Positions 24,936 through 33,993 of a DNA stretch of 64,000 nucleotides are shown here, piece after piece. The stretch's first letter is position 1. Every line of letters starts with the position of its first letter. Location of the stretch: NCBI GenBank assembly GCA_965603125.1, contig CBFDBU010000005.1, positions 62,001-126,000 of the forward strand, given 5' to 3'. The DNA is from JAJRTA01 sp965603125 (GTDB taxonomy: Bacteria > Zixibacteria > MSB-5A5 > GN15 > FEB-12). The notes under the pieces are model-generated. The model was not told the origin of the DNA. It ran no database searches and was given only the letters and a program-made list of their open reading frames with translations. The translations under genes were made by a program, and so were the position numbers.

Positions 24936-25961
24936 TCAGGTTCCCGACGTGGCTGTAATGAGGTTGCCGTTTTTGATGTTCAACCTCAGTTCTCGTTTCA
25001 GTTGACCGGGTGTCACACTGGCCGTGCCGACCTCGCCGATAGTAATCCCGGCGGCGGCATTGGCCACCATGGCCGCCTCGACCAGGTCGGCACCGGCGCA
25101 GACAGCCGAAACGAAAGTTGCGATAACCGTGTCACCGGCGCCCGTAACGTCAAATACCTTGCGGGCAAAAGCCGGGATGTGGGTAGGCTCAACACCCGGT
25201 CGGAACAACGACATCCCATCCGCACCGCGCGTGATCAGAATCGACCTGGCCTCAAGCTTGCGCAGCAGCCCCATGCCCACCTCCGCAAGGTCCTTGTCAG
25301 ATGTGATTCTCAAGCCGTATGCAAAGCCGGCCTCATGGTGATTGGGTGTGATCAAAGAAACACGCTTATAGTTGAAAAAGTGCGTCTCTTTGGGGTCGAC
25401 CGCGATGAAGATATCCCTTTCAACGCAGATGTCGATCACTCTTTCGAGGAGACTGGCGGTTATGACACCCTTCCCATAGTCTGATATGATGACGGCCTGT
25501 ATCTCGTCAGCCATAGCCGAGAACTGATTGAGCACCTTGCGTTCCGTTTTGGCATCAAGTTCGTGGCGATCCTCACGGTCGGTCCTCACCACCTGCTGGC
25601 TGTGGGCCATCACGCGGGTCTTGATGGTGGTCTGTCGGGAGGTATCATAGACGATGGAATCGCCGGAGATGCCCTTTTCTCTCATCAGGCGCAATAGCTT
25701 GACCGAGGCCTCATCGTCACCCACCGTTCCCACCAGAATCGGTTCATCGCCCAGCGCCCAGATGTTGGCGGCAACGTTGGCCGATCCGCCCAGGATCTGC
25801 TTGCTGGAGGTGATCTCGACCACCGGGACGGGCGCTTCCGGCGAAATGCGATTCACCGAGCCGAACAGGTACTCATCCAGCATTATGTCGCCCAGAATCA
25901 GAATCCTGGCCCGCCCCAGACCATCTGTAACCTGGTCAATTCTTTCAATTGTCAAAGCCAT
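24936..25961 (-). CDS. rfaE1: D-glycero-beta-D-manno-heptose-7-phosphate kinase
   Basis: PfkB/ribokinase-family kinase that phosphorylates heptose 7-phosphate at C1 in ADP-heptose synthesis. The 341 residues show the family signatures: N-terminal GDIMLDEYLFGSVNRISPE, the GGSANVAANIWALG glycine motif, YGKGV in the lid region, and the catalytic DVTGAGDTVIATF near residue 270, with Asp as base. Gene order rfaE1-rfaE2 with 16 bases between them mimics the two halves of HldE. The upstream 148 bases also serve the divergent DUF3467 gene. No GmhA or GmhB gene lies in this window. Confidence 0.94.
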   Translation of the reverse strand: MALTIERIDQVTDGLGRARILILGDIMLDEYLFGSVNRISPEAPVPVVEITSSKQILGGSANVAANIWALGDEPILVGTVGDDEASVKLLRLMREKGISGDSIVYDTSRQTTIKTRVMAHSQQVVRTDREDRHELDAKTERKVLNQFSAMADEIQAVIISDYGKGVITASLLERVIDICVERDIFIAVDPKETHFFNYKRVSLITPNHHEAGFAYGLRITSDKDLAEVGMGLLRKLEARSILITRGADGMSLFRPGVEPTHIPAFARKVFDVTGAGDTVIATFVSAVCAGADLVEAAMVANAAAGITIGEVGTASVTPGQLKRELRLNIKNGNLITATSGT

Positions 25962-26109
25962 TTTGTGGTCCTCGATAGCTTCCTTGCCGATCTCACACTC
26001 TCGTCCGCCACTAAAACTGGTTGACTTGAAGGCCGAATATATTAAACTGCTGAGCCTTTGACAAGAAAAGAAATAAAGTCACTTTAAGCAGACGAGGTTT
26101 GCCGACACG

Positions 26110-26442
26110 ATGCAACCGAATCCCCAACAGCAGATAAACGTTGAACTGGGCGAAAAAGAGGCTGAGGGCACTTATGCCAATATGGCCATGATAATGCACT
26201 CCCCCACCGAGATCATTCTCGATTTCGCCCGGGTCATGCCCCGTTCCCCCAAGGCACGCGTTCAGGCGCGAATCATCATGACCCCCATGCACGCCAAGTT
26301 GTTGCTGCAGACTCTTGGCGACAATATCAAGAAGTTCGAGAGCCAGTTCGGAGAAATCAAGATGCACGGCGCCGCGGACAAGCTGGCCAAGAACATCGGC
26401 TTCGAATCGGCCAGCGTTCCCCGAACTGAGGAAGAGAAGTGA
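26110..26442 (+). CDS. DUF3467 family protein
   Basis: Small soluble protein of 110 residues with the compact alpha/beta pattern of DUF3467. The family strands GTYANMAMIMHSPTEIILDF and ARIIMTPMHAKLLLQTL are followed by a helical segment with QFGEIK. The biochemical function of the family is unknown to me. Its stop overlaps the GTG start of the GH57 gene (GTGA), so the two are translationally coupled; this hints at a role in glycan metabolism, but that is only guilt by position. It is divergent from rfaE1. Confidence 0.9.
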   Translation: MQPNPQQQINVELGEKEAEGTYANMAMIMHSPTEIILDFARVMPRSPKARVQARIIMTPMHAKLLLQTLGDNIKKFESQFGEIKMHGAADKLAKNIGFESASVPRTEEEK

Positions 26443-28181
26443 CTCGCGGTTATTTCGCATTTGTCCTCCACGGACATCTGCCCTACGTTCTCTCGCACGG
26501 CCGCTGGCCTCACGGCACCGACTGGCTCAGCGAAGCCACGGCTGAAACTTATCTGCCCATCATTCGGGCCCTGGGCGGTCTTGTCGCCGAGGGGTACCGG
26601 CCCAAGCTGACGATGGGGCTGTCGCCGGTCCTGTGCGAGCAGTTGGCGGATGACTCGTTCAAGAAGGAGTTCGTCAGCTACGTGAACACCAAGATCAAAG
26701 CCGCTCAACACGACAGCGAAGAGTTCTACCGCTACGACCAGCCGAACATGCTCAAGAACTCTCGATTCTGGGAGGAGTTCTACGGTCTCACGCTGGAGCA
26801 GTTCGAGGCATGCGGTCGCAACATTCTCAAGGAGTTCAAACGCCTACAGGATGACGGGTTCCTGGAAATAATCACCTGCGGAGCATCCCATGGATACTAC
26901 CCGCTCCTGTCGCGCGACGAATCCCTGCAGGCTCAGACAAAGATGGCGGTGCGCAGCTACCGCAGGCACTTCGGACATCCGCCTGCAGGAATCTGGCTGC
27001 CGGAGTGCGCTTACCGTCCACGCTACAACTGGACGCCTCCGGTACCGATCGACGGGCGCCAGGAATCGTATTCGCGAAAAGGCGTGGACGAGTTCCTCAC
27101 GGAAAACGCCCTTGATTTCTTCGTTATAGATTCTGCGCTTCTCAAGGGCGGGAAATCCATCGGCGTCTATATTGACCGCTTCGAGGCCCTGAAACTGCTC
27201 TGGGGGCAGTTCGAAAAGCAATACCGGCCGCGGGAGGAAGAGAAAGACAAATCGCCGCGGGAGGTCTACCTGGTTTCATCCTCTCCGGAGGGGAAAAAGC
27301 CGACCGCCATCTTCACCCGTGACCCGGATACCGGGCTTTTGGTGTGGTCGGGCGAGCACGGCTACCCCGGCGACGGCAACTACCTGGATTTCCACAAGAA
27401 GCGCTTCCCCGGAGGACACCGCTACTGGGCCGTGACCTCAACCAAGTCGGATCTGGCCGACAAGGTCGAATATCACAGCGAAACCGCTTTCAGCCGAGTT
27501 CCCGAGAATGCCGCGCATTTCGCCGATAAGGTGGCCGAGGTCCTGACCGGGCATTACGAGAACTGCGGCGAGCCGGGTATCCTGGTGGCTCCTTACGACG
27601 CCGAACTGTTCGGGCATTGGTGGTTTGAAGGTCCGGATTTCCTCAAGACCGTCCTGAAGCGGATCTGCGAGAACGAATACGTCGAACCGACATTCCTTTC
27701 CGAACATCTTGCGCGATGCCAGCCCACGAAGATCGTATCCATCCCCGAGGGAAGCTGGGGAGAAGGCAATCATCATTACATCTGGCTCAACGAGCACAAC
27801 GAATGGACCTGGAAGCATATCTACGAGGCGGAATCCCGGATGTGCGAGCTTGCGCGTGCCTGGCGGAATCATCCGCGCAAGCAGGACCAGGAGCTTGAGG
27901 CCATTCTGAAGCAGGCGGCGCGGGAACTGATGCTTCTGTCGGCGTCCGACTGGCAGTTTCTTATTTCGACTTTCGCAGCCCGCGACTATGCCGAGTTGCG
28001 CGTCAGCGAGCACTACGCAGACTTCAAGAAACTGGCGGCGATGGCGCGCAAGAAAATGGACGGCATACCGCTCGATACGGGCGAGTGGCAGTTTTTTCAG
28101 GACTGTGCCGAACGCGACCGCCTGTTTGATGATATCGAGATCGAATGGTTTGCAGCCGTCGAGTTCCCTGCCCAGGTGTGA
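26439..28181 (+). CDS. Glycoside hydrolase family 57, probable 1,4-alpha-glucan branching enzyme
   Basis: Predicted to introduce alpha-1,6 branches into alpha-glucan (glycogen-like storage polymer). The 580 residues contain the GH57 conserved regions in order: FVLHGHLPYV at the N-terminus, the GASHGYYPLL region, GIWLPECAY with the nucleophile Glu near residue 189, and APYDAELFGHWWFEG with the acid Asp near 387. The C-terminal helical DUF1957-type domain contains SDWQFLIST. The size and region 4 sequence fit branching enzymes better than amylopullulanases or 4-alpha-glucanotransferases. The start is a GTG overlapping the DUF3467 stop. A terminator follows the stop. Confidence 0.9.
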   Translation: MTRGYFAFVLHGHLPYVLSHGRWPHGTDWLSEATAETYLPIIRALGGLVAEGYRPKLTMGLSPVLCEQLADDSFKKEFVSYVNTKIKAAQHDSEEFYRYDQPNMLKNSRFWEEFYGLTLEQFEACGRNILKEFKRLQDDGFLEIITCGASHGYYPLLSRDESLQAQTKMAVRSYRRHFGHPPAGIWLPECAYRPRYNWTPPVPIDGRQESYSRKGVDEFLTENALDFFVIDSALLKGGKSIGVYIDRFEALKLLWGQFEKQYRPREEEKDKSPREVYLVSSSPEGKKPTAIFTRDPDTGLLVWSGEHGYPGDGNYLDFHKKRFPGGHRYWAVTSTKSDLADKVEYHSETAFSRVPENAAHFADKVAEVLTGHYENCGEPGILVAPYDAELFGHWWFEGPDFLKTVLKRICENEYVEPTFLSEHLARCQPTKIVSIPEGSWGEGNHHYIWLNEHNEWTWKHIYEAESRMCELARAWRNHPRKQDQELEAILKQAARELMLLSASDWQFLISTFAARDYAELRVSEHYADFKKLAAMARKKMDGIPLDTGEWQFFQDCAERDRLFDDIEIEWFAAVEFPAQV

Positions 28182-28195
28182 CTCCGGGCAACATC

Positions 28196-28234
28196 GCCGC
28201 GGCCGATCCGCATGGAGGCGGCGCTGTTTTTTTG
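28196..28234 (+). terminator. Probable terminator after the GH57 gene
   Basis: CGCCGC and GCGGCG stem with a 17-nt loop, then CTG and seven T, about 15 bases past the stop. Confidence 0.6.
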
Positions 28235-28270
28235 TTGATTCCCGCCGCTGGTTGACGCTGCATTGTTGAT

Positions 28271-28495
28271 ATGTCGGTCCCCAAGCTGATGCAAAAGTGC
28301 CCCTTCTGCCTGGAGCCGATCATTGCCGGCGCCACGCGCTGCAAGAACTGCCAGGCTGATCTGTCCGCCTCGGCAAACCTGCCCAAGGCCTGGCTCTCGA
28401 CGTACAATACCTTCCGGGTCGGCTTTCTGACCGGGCTTCTGTTTGGCCTGATTGTAGCCATCCTGATCTACGGCCATTTCTACCTGACCCCGTAG
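28271..28495 (+). CDS. Small zinc-ribbon membrane protein
   Basis: A 74-residue protein with an N-terminal zinc ribbon (CPFCLEPIIAGATRCKNC, two CxxC pairs) and one C-terminal membrane helix (about residues 48-68). Such ribbon-plus-anchor proteins are common and mostly uncharacterised; they may bind protein partners at the membrane. The ATG at 28271 has no strong Shine-Dalgarno. Terminators lie on both sides, so it is probably its own unit, though readthrough from the GH57 gene is possible. Confidence 0.8.
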   Translation: MSVPKLMQKCPFCLEPIIAGATRCKNCQADLSASANLPKAWLSTYNTFRVGFLTGLLFGLIVAILIYGHFYLTP

Positions 28496-28496
28496 G

Positions 28497-28542
28497 CGCT
28501 GTGGGTGGCGGGTCTTATCTCCGAACCGAACAGCGTTTTTTT
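28497..28542 (+). terminator. Probable terminator after the zinc-ribbon gene
   Basis: CGCTGT pairs with ACAGCG around a long loop, followed at once by seven T. The long loop lowers certainty. Confidence 0.5.
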
Positions 28543-28656
28543 GGCTGCGTAAGGTAATCGTTTCCGGAATTCCTTCCGATGTTAAGGCTATTGATAGAAA
28601 CTGAACACGTTCGCCGGACCGGTATCAAGGAAGATAGAATAGAAGGAGACAAAAGC

Positions 28657-29073
28657 ATGCGCCCTAAGGCGTCAGTTCTGATAGTGGACGACGAGCAATT
28701 CATACGACAGATTCTCGCGAGAATCGTGCAGCGGGAGGGTTACACTGTCGGCGAGGCCTCCGACGGCAAGGATGCTCTGAAGAAACTGAAACAGACTAAG
28801 TACGATTTCGTTATCTCGGACATTCGTATGCCCAACATGGACGGGATGGAACTTCTGCCCACAATCAAGACCAGGTTCCCTGAGACTACGGTTATTCTGA
28901 TTACGGCCTACGCCGGAGACTACACCGCTAAAGACGTGCTGGCCGCCGGGGCTGATCACTATATCACCAAGCCCTTTAAGAACGTGGAGATCGCCCGGAC
29001 GCTGGGCAGACTCTGCCAGAAGCGCGAGACGGCAAGAACCACACAACGCAACAAGGCGCCGGTCAAGATATGA
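28657..29073 (+). CDS. Single-domain response regulator
   Basis: CheY-like receiver with no output domain, 138 residues. It shows the acidic pocket LIVDDEQF, the phospho-acceptor Asp near residue 54 in FVISDIRMPNMDGM, the Thr switch in ILITAYAG and the Lys in YITKPFK. The tail is short and basic. The ATG at 28657 has GAAGGAGA 7 bases upstream; an in-frame start 26 codons earlier lacks support. The large sensor kinase at 29323 follows on the same strand after 250 bases with no terminator seen, so it may be the partner, though the kinase also has a receiver-like tail of its own. Confidence 0.93.
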   Translation: MRPKASVLIVDDEQFIRQILARIVQREGYTVGEASDGKDALKKLKQTKYDFVISDIRMPNMDGMELLPTIKTRFPETTVILITAYAGDYTAKDVLAAGADHYITKPFKNVEIARTLGRLCQKRETARTTQRNKAPVKI

Positions 29074-29322
29074 GCGACCGTGGCGCTGGTCTTCTTCGCC
29101 CCGGCTCCCGCTGATCCATAGAACTCCGGGCAGGCCGCAATCTGCAGGCATCTGCCCCGACCTTCCAAACCATACCGTTCTCCTCCTTCGAGGTTGAAAA
29201 TCCGATCCGGACTCTGAGGCGTACTCCGCAGCCTCCAAGTGCGCAAACATGTAAACCTGCCCCCAAAACTGCCGATTCTACAAGAATAGACAGAAAACAG
29301 ACGATCAACGCTCATAATATAC
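29074..29322. other. Intergenic region between response regulator and sensor kinase
   Basis: About 250 bases without a credible gene. I see no terminator and no strong promoter; a TAATAT near 29308 could be a -10 box. If the kinase starts at 29404 the gap is 330 bases. Confidence 0.4.
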
Positions 29323-32313
29323 ATGGAGAACAGGGCCTTTATGGTTCATGAGCGCCGGCTTGAGCCACTCTTCCATCGGAAGGCTGATCTGCATGAGAAC
29401 ACGATGAGACCAAACAGAGTAAGAAGGGTCGTGCTTGTTCCGTTTAGTCTGGCACTGGCAGTGCTGCTGGGAGCCTCTGTCTTCGGCATGTACTGGCTTC
29501 AGACACGCCAGGCCGACGAGCAGGCTCGTGCAAATGTAGACAGCGTCGACTATGCCTTACAGAACCTGTTAACAGAAGAAGCGGCACAACTCGACGGGCT
29601 GATTTACTTCCTGAAAGCCGACGAAGATCTCAAACGAGCCTGGTTATCAAAGGATCGGGGGGCGTTGCTCCGCTACAGTGAGCCGATTCTCAACGACATC
29701 CGATCTTACTACCGGGTGACCTATCTCAAATTCATCGACCTGGAACGAGTCTGTTTTCTGCGTGTCCACAACCCGCCGGACTATGGAGACACTATTCCCT
29801 GGTTCACTCTCGCCGCCGCCGTACGAAAGGGCATACCGGTCAGCGGTATCGAATTGGCGAAGTCTGGCACCTTAACTCTGCGCTCGGTTCATCCCTGGCG
29901 TATCGACGGCGAGTTGCTCGGCTATATGGAACTGGGCACCGAGATCGACCATCTCACGTCTGCGGTGGAGATCGCTGTCGGTGTTGATCTGTTCTTCGCC
30001 ATCGACAAGCGATTTCTCGATCCTGCGGACTGGGCTGCAGGGGTGGAGATGGAGGGACATGCGGGGAACTGGGACAAGTTTGAGGATTTTGTCGTCCACA
30101 CCCACAGCTCCGACCAGGTTCCACCGGCAATCGTCCGCCACTGGAAGCACATGCATACCGACCACAGCAACTGCTGGTTTGATGTCTCTCACCGCGGCCG
30201 GGACTACAGTGTGGGGTTTGTGGACCTGGTAGACGCCGGTGGCCATGACATCGGCGACCTTGTTATTGCTACTGACATTACTGAGACCAGAGCAGCGCTT
30301 GAGACGCTGCTGTCGATCCTGGTAACATTCAGTGTACTCATTGGCGCTGCGCTGATCTGGGTTTTCTACGTATTCCTCGGTCGGATTGAACATAAGCTCA
30401 ACAAGTCCCGTGACGATCTGGTCGCCGAGATCGAACGACGCGGGATGGTCGAACAGGTCCTACAGGAACGCAGTTGGGAACTGGGCGAGCGTGTCAAGGA
30501 ACTCACCTGCCTGCACAGTCTCTCACAACTTTTAGAGGATCCGCACAGAACCTGGGACGGACTGTTTCAGGAGGTGGTAAATATCATCCCGCCGGCATGG
30601 CAGTATCCCGAAATCACGTGTGCCCGGCTGGTCATTGACGGCCAGGAGTTTGCAACCGAAAATTACCGCCCCACCCGGTGGGAACAGGCGGTGACAATCT
30701 CGGTCTCTGATTGTCAGGCAGGATCTCTGCATGTCCGGTACTTGGAGGAGAGACCGAACGCTGACGAAGGACCGTTCTTAAAGGAACAACGCAGTCTTAT
30801 CGAGGCCTTGGCAACCGAGATCGGGAAGTATGTAGAGCGCCAGCGCCAGGAGGAGCAGCTCCGCAAGCTCTCGGCGGCGGTCGACCAGTCCGCCAACATG
30901 ATCTGCATCACCGATCCTGAGGGCACAATCGGATATGTCAACCCTCAGTTCTGTCGCAGCACCGGGTACAGTAGTGGAGAAATCATCGGGCAGAAACCGA
31001 TCATGTTCATGTGCGAGCAGAAAGACGAGAACCCCCACAGCGGTCTGTGGGAGACTATTACCTTGGGTGGTACCTGGTCGGATAATATTCACAATCGGCG
31101 TAAAGACGGCAAGTTGTTCTGGGCTCGCACCACGGTATCACCGCTGTTTGACAACCGGGGAGACATCGTCAACTACCTGATTGTAGCCGAGGATATCACC
31201 AGCGAGTTGCTGACCCAGCAGAGGCTGGCAGTATCCGACAAGCTGGCGGCTATCGGCACACTGGCGGCGGGCGTGGCCCACGAATTCAAGAACTATCTGG
31301 CCGGCATCATGGGTCACGCCTCCTTTGCCCTCGGGGAACTGGATGATGCCGACGCGCTGGAGGTGGCTCGCGAGGCCCTGGATCAGGTTGTTCAACTGTC
31401 CGAAGGTGCGAACAACGTGGCCATGTCCCTGCTCACTTACTCCAAAGCCGATACGGAGAACCTGCTTGAGGAAAATCTCACGGACATCGTCAATAACTCC
31501 GTCGCTCTTGTCGAAAAGGAGTTCAAGAACCGCTCCATCAAGCTTGTCGTCCACCTTGAGAAGGTTCCCCGGATCATTGTTTCGGCCGGCAAGATTCAAC
31601 AGCTCCTGTTGAACCTTCTGATCAACGCCCAGCACGCCGTCGGATCCGATGGCGTAATTACCGTCCATCTGAATCGCATGGACGAGCATGTCAGGGTAGT
31701 CGTGGCCGACACCGGTAAGGGAATCCCGCCGGATAACCTCTCAAGAGTGTTTGATCCCTTCTTCTCCACCAAGGGCGTGTGGGGTAAAGAGGAGGTTGCC
31801 GGAACCGGCATGGGGCTGTCGATCTGTCGCAACATCGCCCGCGAACACGGCGGAGACCTGACCGTGGAGTCGATGATCGGCGTGGGAACGACCTTCACGC
31901 TGTTGCTGCCGATCAAGACTGGCGCCTCTCCCACGGGCAGGCCGACCGATCAGCCCAGGTACGCAAGAGTCATGGTATTTAGCCTGGATGACGCTCTTGC
32001 CAACAGCCTCCGCTGTATGGCTGACGATTCTGGCGTCGAGATTGTCCCGGTGGACAATGTGGCCGGGATAACCCGTGACCTCAGCGACATCGCCGATCTG
32101 GTCGTCCTTGACGGCAACTTCTCTGGCAAGGTGGAACTGTACCGAATGTCAGAGGTATGCCGCAGTTTCAATGTCCCGTTCGTGGTCGTCAATCGCCTTC
32201 AATTGGGACACAGCTTCGGTGACCTCCTCAGCGCCGCCGAGGCAAGTTTCGATCAGGTTCCGGCCCTGCCCGGCATTCTCTTCAGTAGCGGCGCCGCTAC
32301 ACCCTCACCATAA
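29323..32313 (+). CDS. Membrane sensor histidine kinase (Cache-like sensor, PAS, kinase, receiver-like tail)
   Basis: Large two-component kinase of up to 996 residues. After a basic N-terminus comes a membrane helix (about residues 36-58). A periplasmic double-sensor region of the dCache type (about 60-320) follows, then a second helix (about 328-350), a coiled-coil, a poorly conserved GAF-like stretch and a PAS domain (about 515-625). The H-box AAGVAHEFKNYLAGIMGH is near residue 650. The ATPase domain shows N box LLINAQHAV, DTGKGIPPDN and GTGMGLSI. The last 120 residues resemble a receiver with Asp in LVVLDGNFSG but without a clear acidic pair or conserved Lys. The start is uncertain: the ATG at 29404 would put the first helix about nine residues in. 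Its end overlaps the convergent corC-like gene by 17 bases. Confidence 0.88.
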   Translation: MENRAFMVHERRLEPLFHRKADLHENTMRPNRVRRVVLVPFSLALAVLLGASVFGMYWLQTRQADEQARANVDSVDYALQNLLTEEAAQLDGLIYFLKADEDLKRAWLSKDRGALLRYSEPILNDIRSYYRVTYLKFIDLERVCFLRVHNPPDYGDTIPWFTLAAAVRKGIPVSGIELAKSGTLTLRSVHPWRIDGELLGYMELGTEIDHLTSAVEIAVGVDLFFAIDKRFLDPADWAAGVEMEGHAGNWDKFEDFVVHTHSSDQVPPAIVRHWKHMHTDHSNCWFDVSHRGRDYSVGFVDLVDAGGHDIGDLVIATDITETRAALETLLSILVTFSVLIGAALIWVFYVFLGRIEHKLNKSRDDLVAEIERRGMVEQVLQERSWELGERVKELTCLHSLSQLLEDPHRTWDGLFQEVVNIIPPAWQYPEITCARLVIDGQEFATENYRPTRWEQAVTISVSDCQAGSLHVRYLEERPNADEGPFLKEQRSLIEALATEIGKYVERQRQEEQLRKLSAAVDQSANMICITDPEGTIGYVNPQFCRSTGYSSGEIIGQKPIMFMCEQKDENPHSGLWETITLGGTWSDNIHNRRKDGKLFWARTTVSPLFDNRGDIVNYLIVAEDITSELLTQQRLAVSDKLAAIGTLAAGVAHEFKNYLAGIMGHASFALGELDDADALEVAREALDQVVQLSEGANNVAMSLLTYSKADTENLLEENLTDIVNNSVALVEKEFKNRSIKLVVHLEKVPRIIVSAGKIQQLLLNLLINAQHAVGSDGVITVHLNRMDEHVRVVVADTGKGIPPDNLSRVFDPFFSTKGVWGKEEVAGTGMGLSICRNIAREHGGDLTVESMIGVGTTFTLLLPIKTGASPTGRPTDQPRYARVMVFSLDDALANSLRCMADDSGVEIVPVDNVAGITRDLSDIADLVVLDGNFSGKVELYRMSEVCRSFNVPFVVVNRLQLGHSFGDLLSAAEASFDQVPALPGILFSSGAATPSP

Positions 32314-33556
32314 CCGTCATGATGCGCTGGCCTACAACGCGCTCTACCTCAAACTCGAGATCATGCCACCTGATTCTCTGCCCCTCACTCGGCACCGATC
32401 CCACCAGATCGTAGATCAGTCCGCCCACGGTATCGTAGTCGCCCTGATCGTAGTCGGTATCCAGTTGATCCTGGAGCTTCTCGACCAGCAGCCCGGCGCT
32501 GACGCGGAAACGGCCGTCGGGGAGCTTTGTGAACTCGGCTTCCTCTGAGTCATGCTCATCCTGGATTTCGCCGAAGATCTCCTCGATTATGTCCTCCAGT
32601 GTCACCAAGCCGGCCACGCCGCCGTACTCGTCCGCTACCAGGGCAATATGCTGTCGGCGGGATTTGAACTCCTGCAGCAACTCACCGATGATCATGGTCT
32701 CGGGCACGAAATAGGGCTGCCGCAGGTACTTGTCGAGAATAAACGTTTCACCCGGTTCCGGCATTTTATTGAAGAGGTCCTTGACGTATATCAAGCCGAT
32801 GATCTTGTCAATCTCCGTATTGTAAACCGGATAGCGGGAATGACCGTCTCTGAGTACGAGTTCGCGGATTTCCCTGAAACTCATCCCTTTTTCGATCGCG
32901 GTGATATCCATTCGCGGCACCATGATTTCGCGAGCCACGGTCTGGTCCAACTGGAATATCTGGCCGATCATCTCCTTTTCTTCCTCCTCGACGATGGTCT
33001 CGCCGATGCCGGCCTCATCGGCCAGAGTCTCGATGGCCCGTTCCACCAGGTCTTCCTTCTCTTCCTCGGAAACGGGCACTCCGTCTGAAGCGTGTCTCAA
33101 CGCTCGCCGGTACAGCCACACCGGTGGATAACAGATACGATAGATGATTGCGATAAGCCACAGGTGTTTAACCATCTGGCCGCTTATGGCGTGCAGCGAT
33201 GAACGCCGGGGAAGGTACTCCACAACGACGACATAGGACAGCCAGACCAAAACCAGGCCCGGCACGTGCCACAGCGGGGCGATCACGTCGGTCCTGACGG
33301 ATAGATGGCTGCCCAGTTGAACGGCCACAGCCGTCACGAGAACGAGGACCAGGGCTTTATAGACCACTGCGACCTGGACAAAGGCCCGGGGATCGCCGGC
33401 CAGTCTCTTCAGGAACCGGCGTCGGGATGCGGAAGTCGAATCGAAGAGGGTTTCGACTTCCTCCGGGTCTATATACACCGCCAGCGAGTACAGCGAGACC
33501 ATGTAACCCGTCAGGTAGGCAATCACAACACCTGACAGATACAACAGTTCGGTCAC
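32297..33556 (-). CDS. CNNM/CorC-HlyC family transporter-associated protein
   Basis: Membrane protein with CBS pair and CorC/HlyC domain, linked in other bacteria to Mg2+/Co2+ efflux or cation homeostasis. The 419 residues comprise an N-terminal DUF21/CNNM-like region with three to four helices (1-150), an acidic linker, a CBS pair (about 205-325) with REIMVPRMDITAI and GLVTLEDIIEEIFGEI, and a C-terminal CorC_HlyC domain (about 340-419) ending in the typical beta strands. It is last in the aspS-phoH-HD-ybeY run and only two bases from ybeY. This neighbourhood is widely conserved. Confidence 0.9.
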   Translation of the reverse strand: MTELLYLSGVVIAYLTGYMVSLYSLAVYIDPEEVETLFDSTSASRRRFLKRLAGDPRAFVQVAVVYKALVLVLVTAVAVQLGSHLSVRTDVIAPLWHVPGLVLVWLSYVVVVEYLPRRSSLHAISGQMVKHLWLIAIIYRICYPPVWLYRRALRHASDGVPVSEEEKEDLVERAIETLADEAGIGETIVEEEEKEMIGQIFQLDQTVAREIMVPRMDITAIEKGMSFREIRELVLRDGHSRYPVYNTEIDKIIGLIYVKDLFNKMPEPGETFILDKYLRQPYFVPETMIIGELLQEFKSRRQHIALVADEYGGVAGLVTLEDIIEEIFGEIQDEHDSEEAEFTKLPDGRFRVSAGLLVEKLQDQLDTDYDQGDYDTVGGLIYDLVGSVPSEGQRIRWHDLEFEVERVVGQRIMTVMVRV

Positions 33557-33558
33557 CT

Positions 33559-33993
33559 TCAGTTACCCCTGCTGAGACGGTCCAGGAAATAATCCTCGCG
33601 CTCTCTCATTTTCTTTTCATCCCCGGCCCTGGCGTGATCATAACCGAGCAAGTGGAGCAGGCCATGACAGGCCAGGCGAAGGATTTCCGTTGAAAGGGGA
33701 TGCCCGTATTCCTTCGCCTGCCGGGTCGCTGTCCCCACGCAGATATAGATTTCACCTGCCGTGCCGTCCTTGTCCTGCGGATCGTCAAGGTTGAACGCGA
33801 GCACGTCGGTTGTCCTGTCCGATCCCCGAAAATCCCGGTTAAGCTTGCGGATCTTTCGATCGGTAGTGAAAACCAGGTTCACCCGACCCGCAGGCGCGTG
33901 GTCGGCTTCCTCCCTGATGACCATTTCGCAGAGCTGCATGAGGCGCGTCACCGGCGTCCGCACGGCAGTATCCTTGAAGATACGGAGCTTCAC
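33559..33993 (-). CDS. ybeY: Endoribonuclease YbeY (rRNA maturation factor)
   Basis: Zn-dependent single-strand endoribonuclease needed for 16S rRNA 3' maturation and ribosome quality control. The 144 residues show the UPF0054 signature RLACHGLLHLLGYDHA, which supplies the three metal-binding histidines, and the upstream DFRGSDRTTDVLAFNLDD. It starts at a GTG overlapping the stop of the HD-domain gene (GTGA) and ends two bases before the corC-like gene, so it is translationally coupled on both sides. Length is normal for the family. Confidence 0.96.
   Translation of the reverse strand: MKLRIFKDTAVRTPVTRLMQLCEMVIREEADHAPAGRVNLVFTTDRKIRKLNRDFRGSDRTTDVLAFNLDDPQDKDGTAGEIYICVGTATRQAKEYGHPLSTEILRLACHGLLHLLGYDHARAGDEKKMREREDYFLDRLSRGN

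Noticed and set aside
29872..30393. Long antisense frame within the sensor kinase, and similar long shadow frames inside lptD, nrdJ and the NtrC-like gene
   Set aside because: All lie opposite or out of frame with well-supported genes and show no domain features or start signals.
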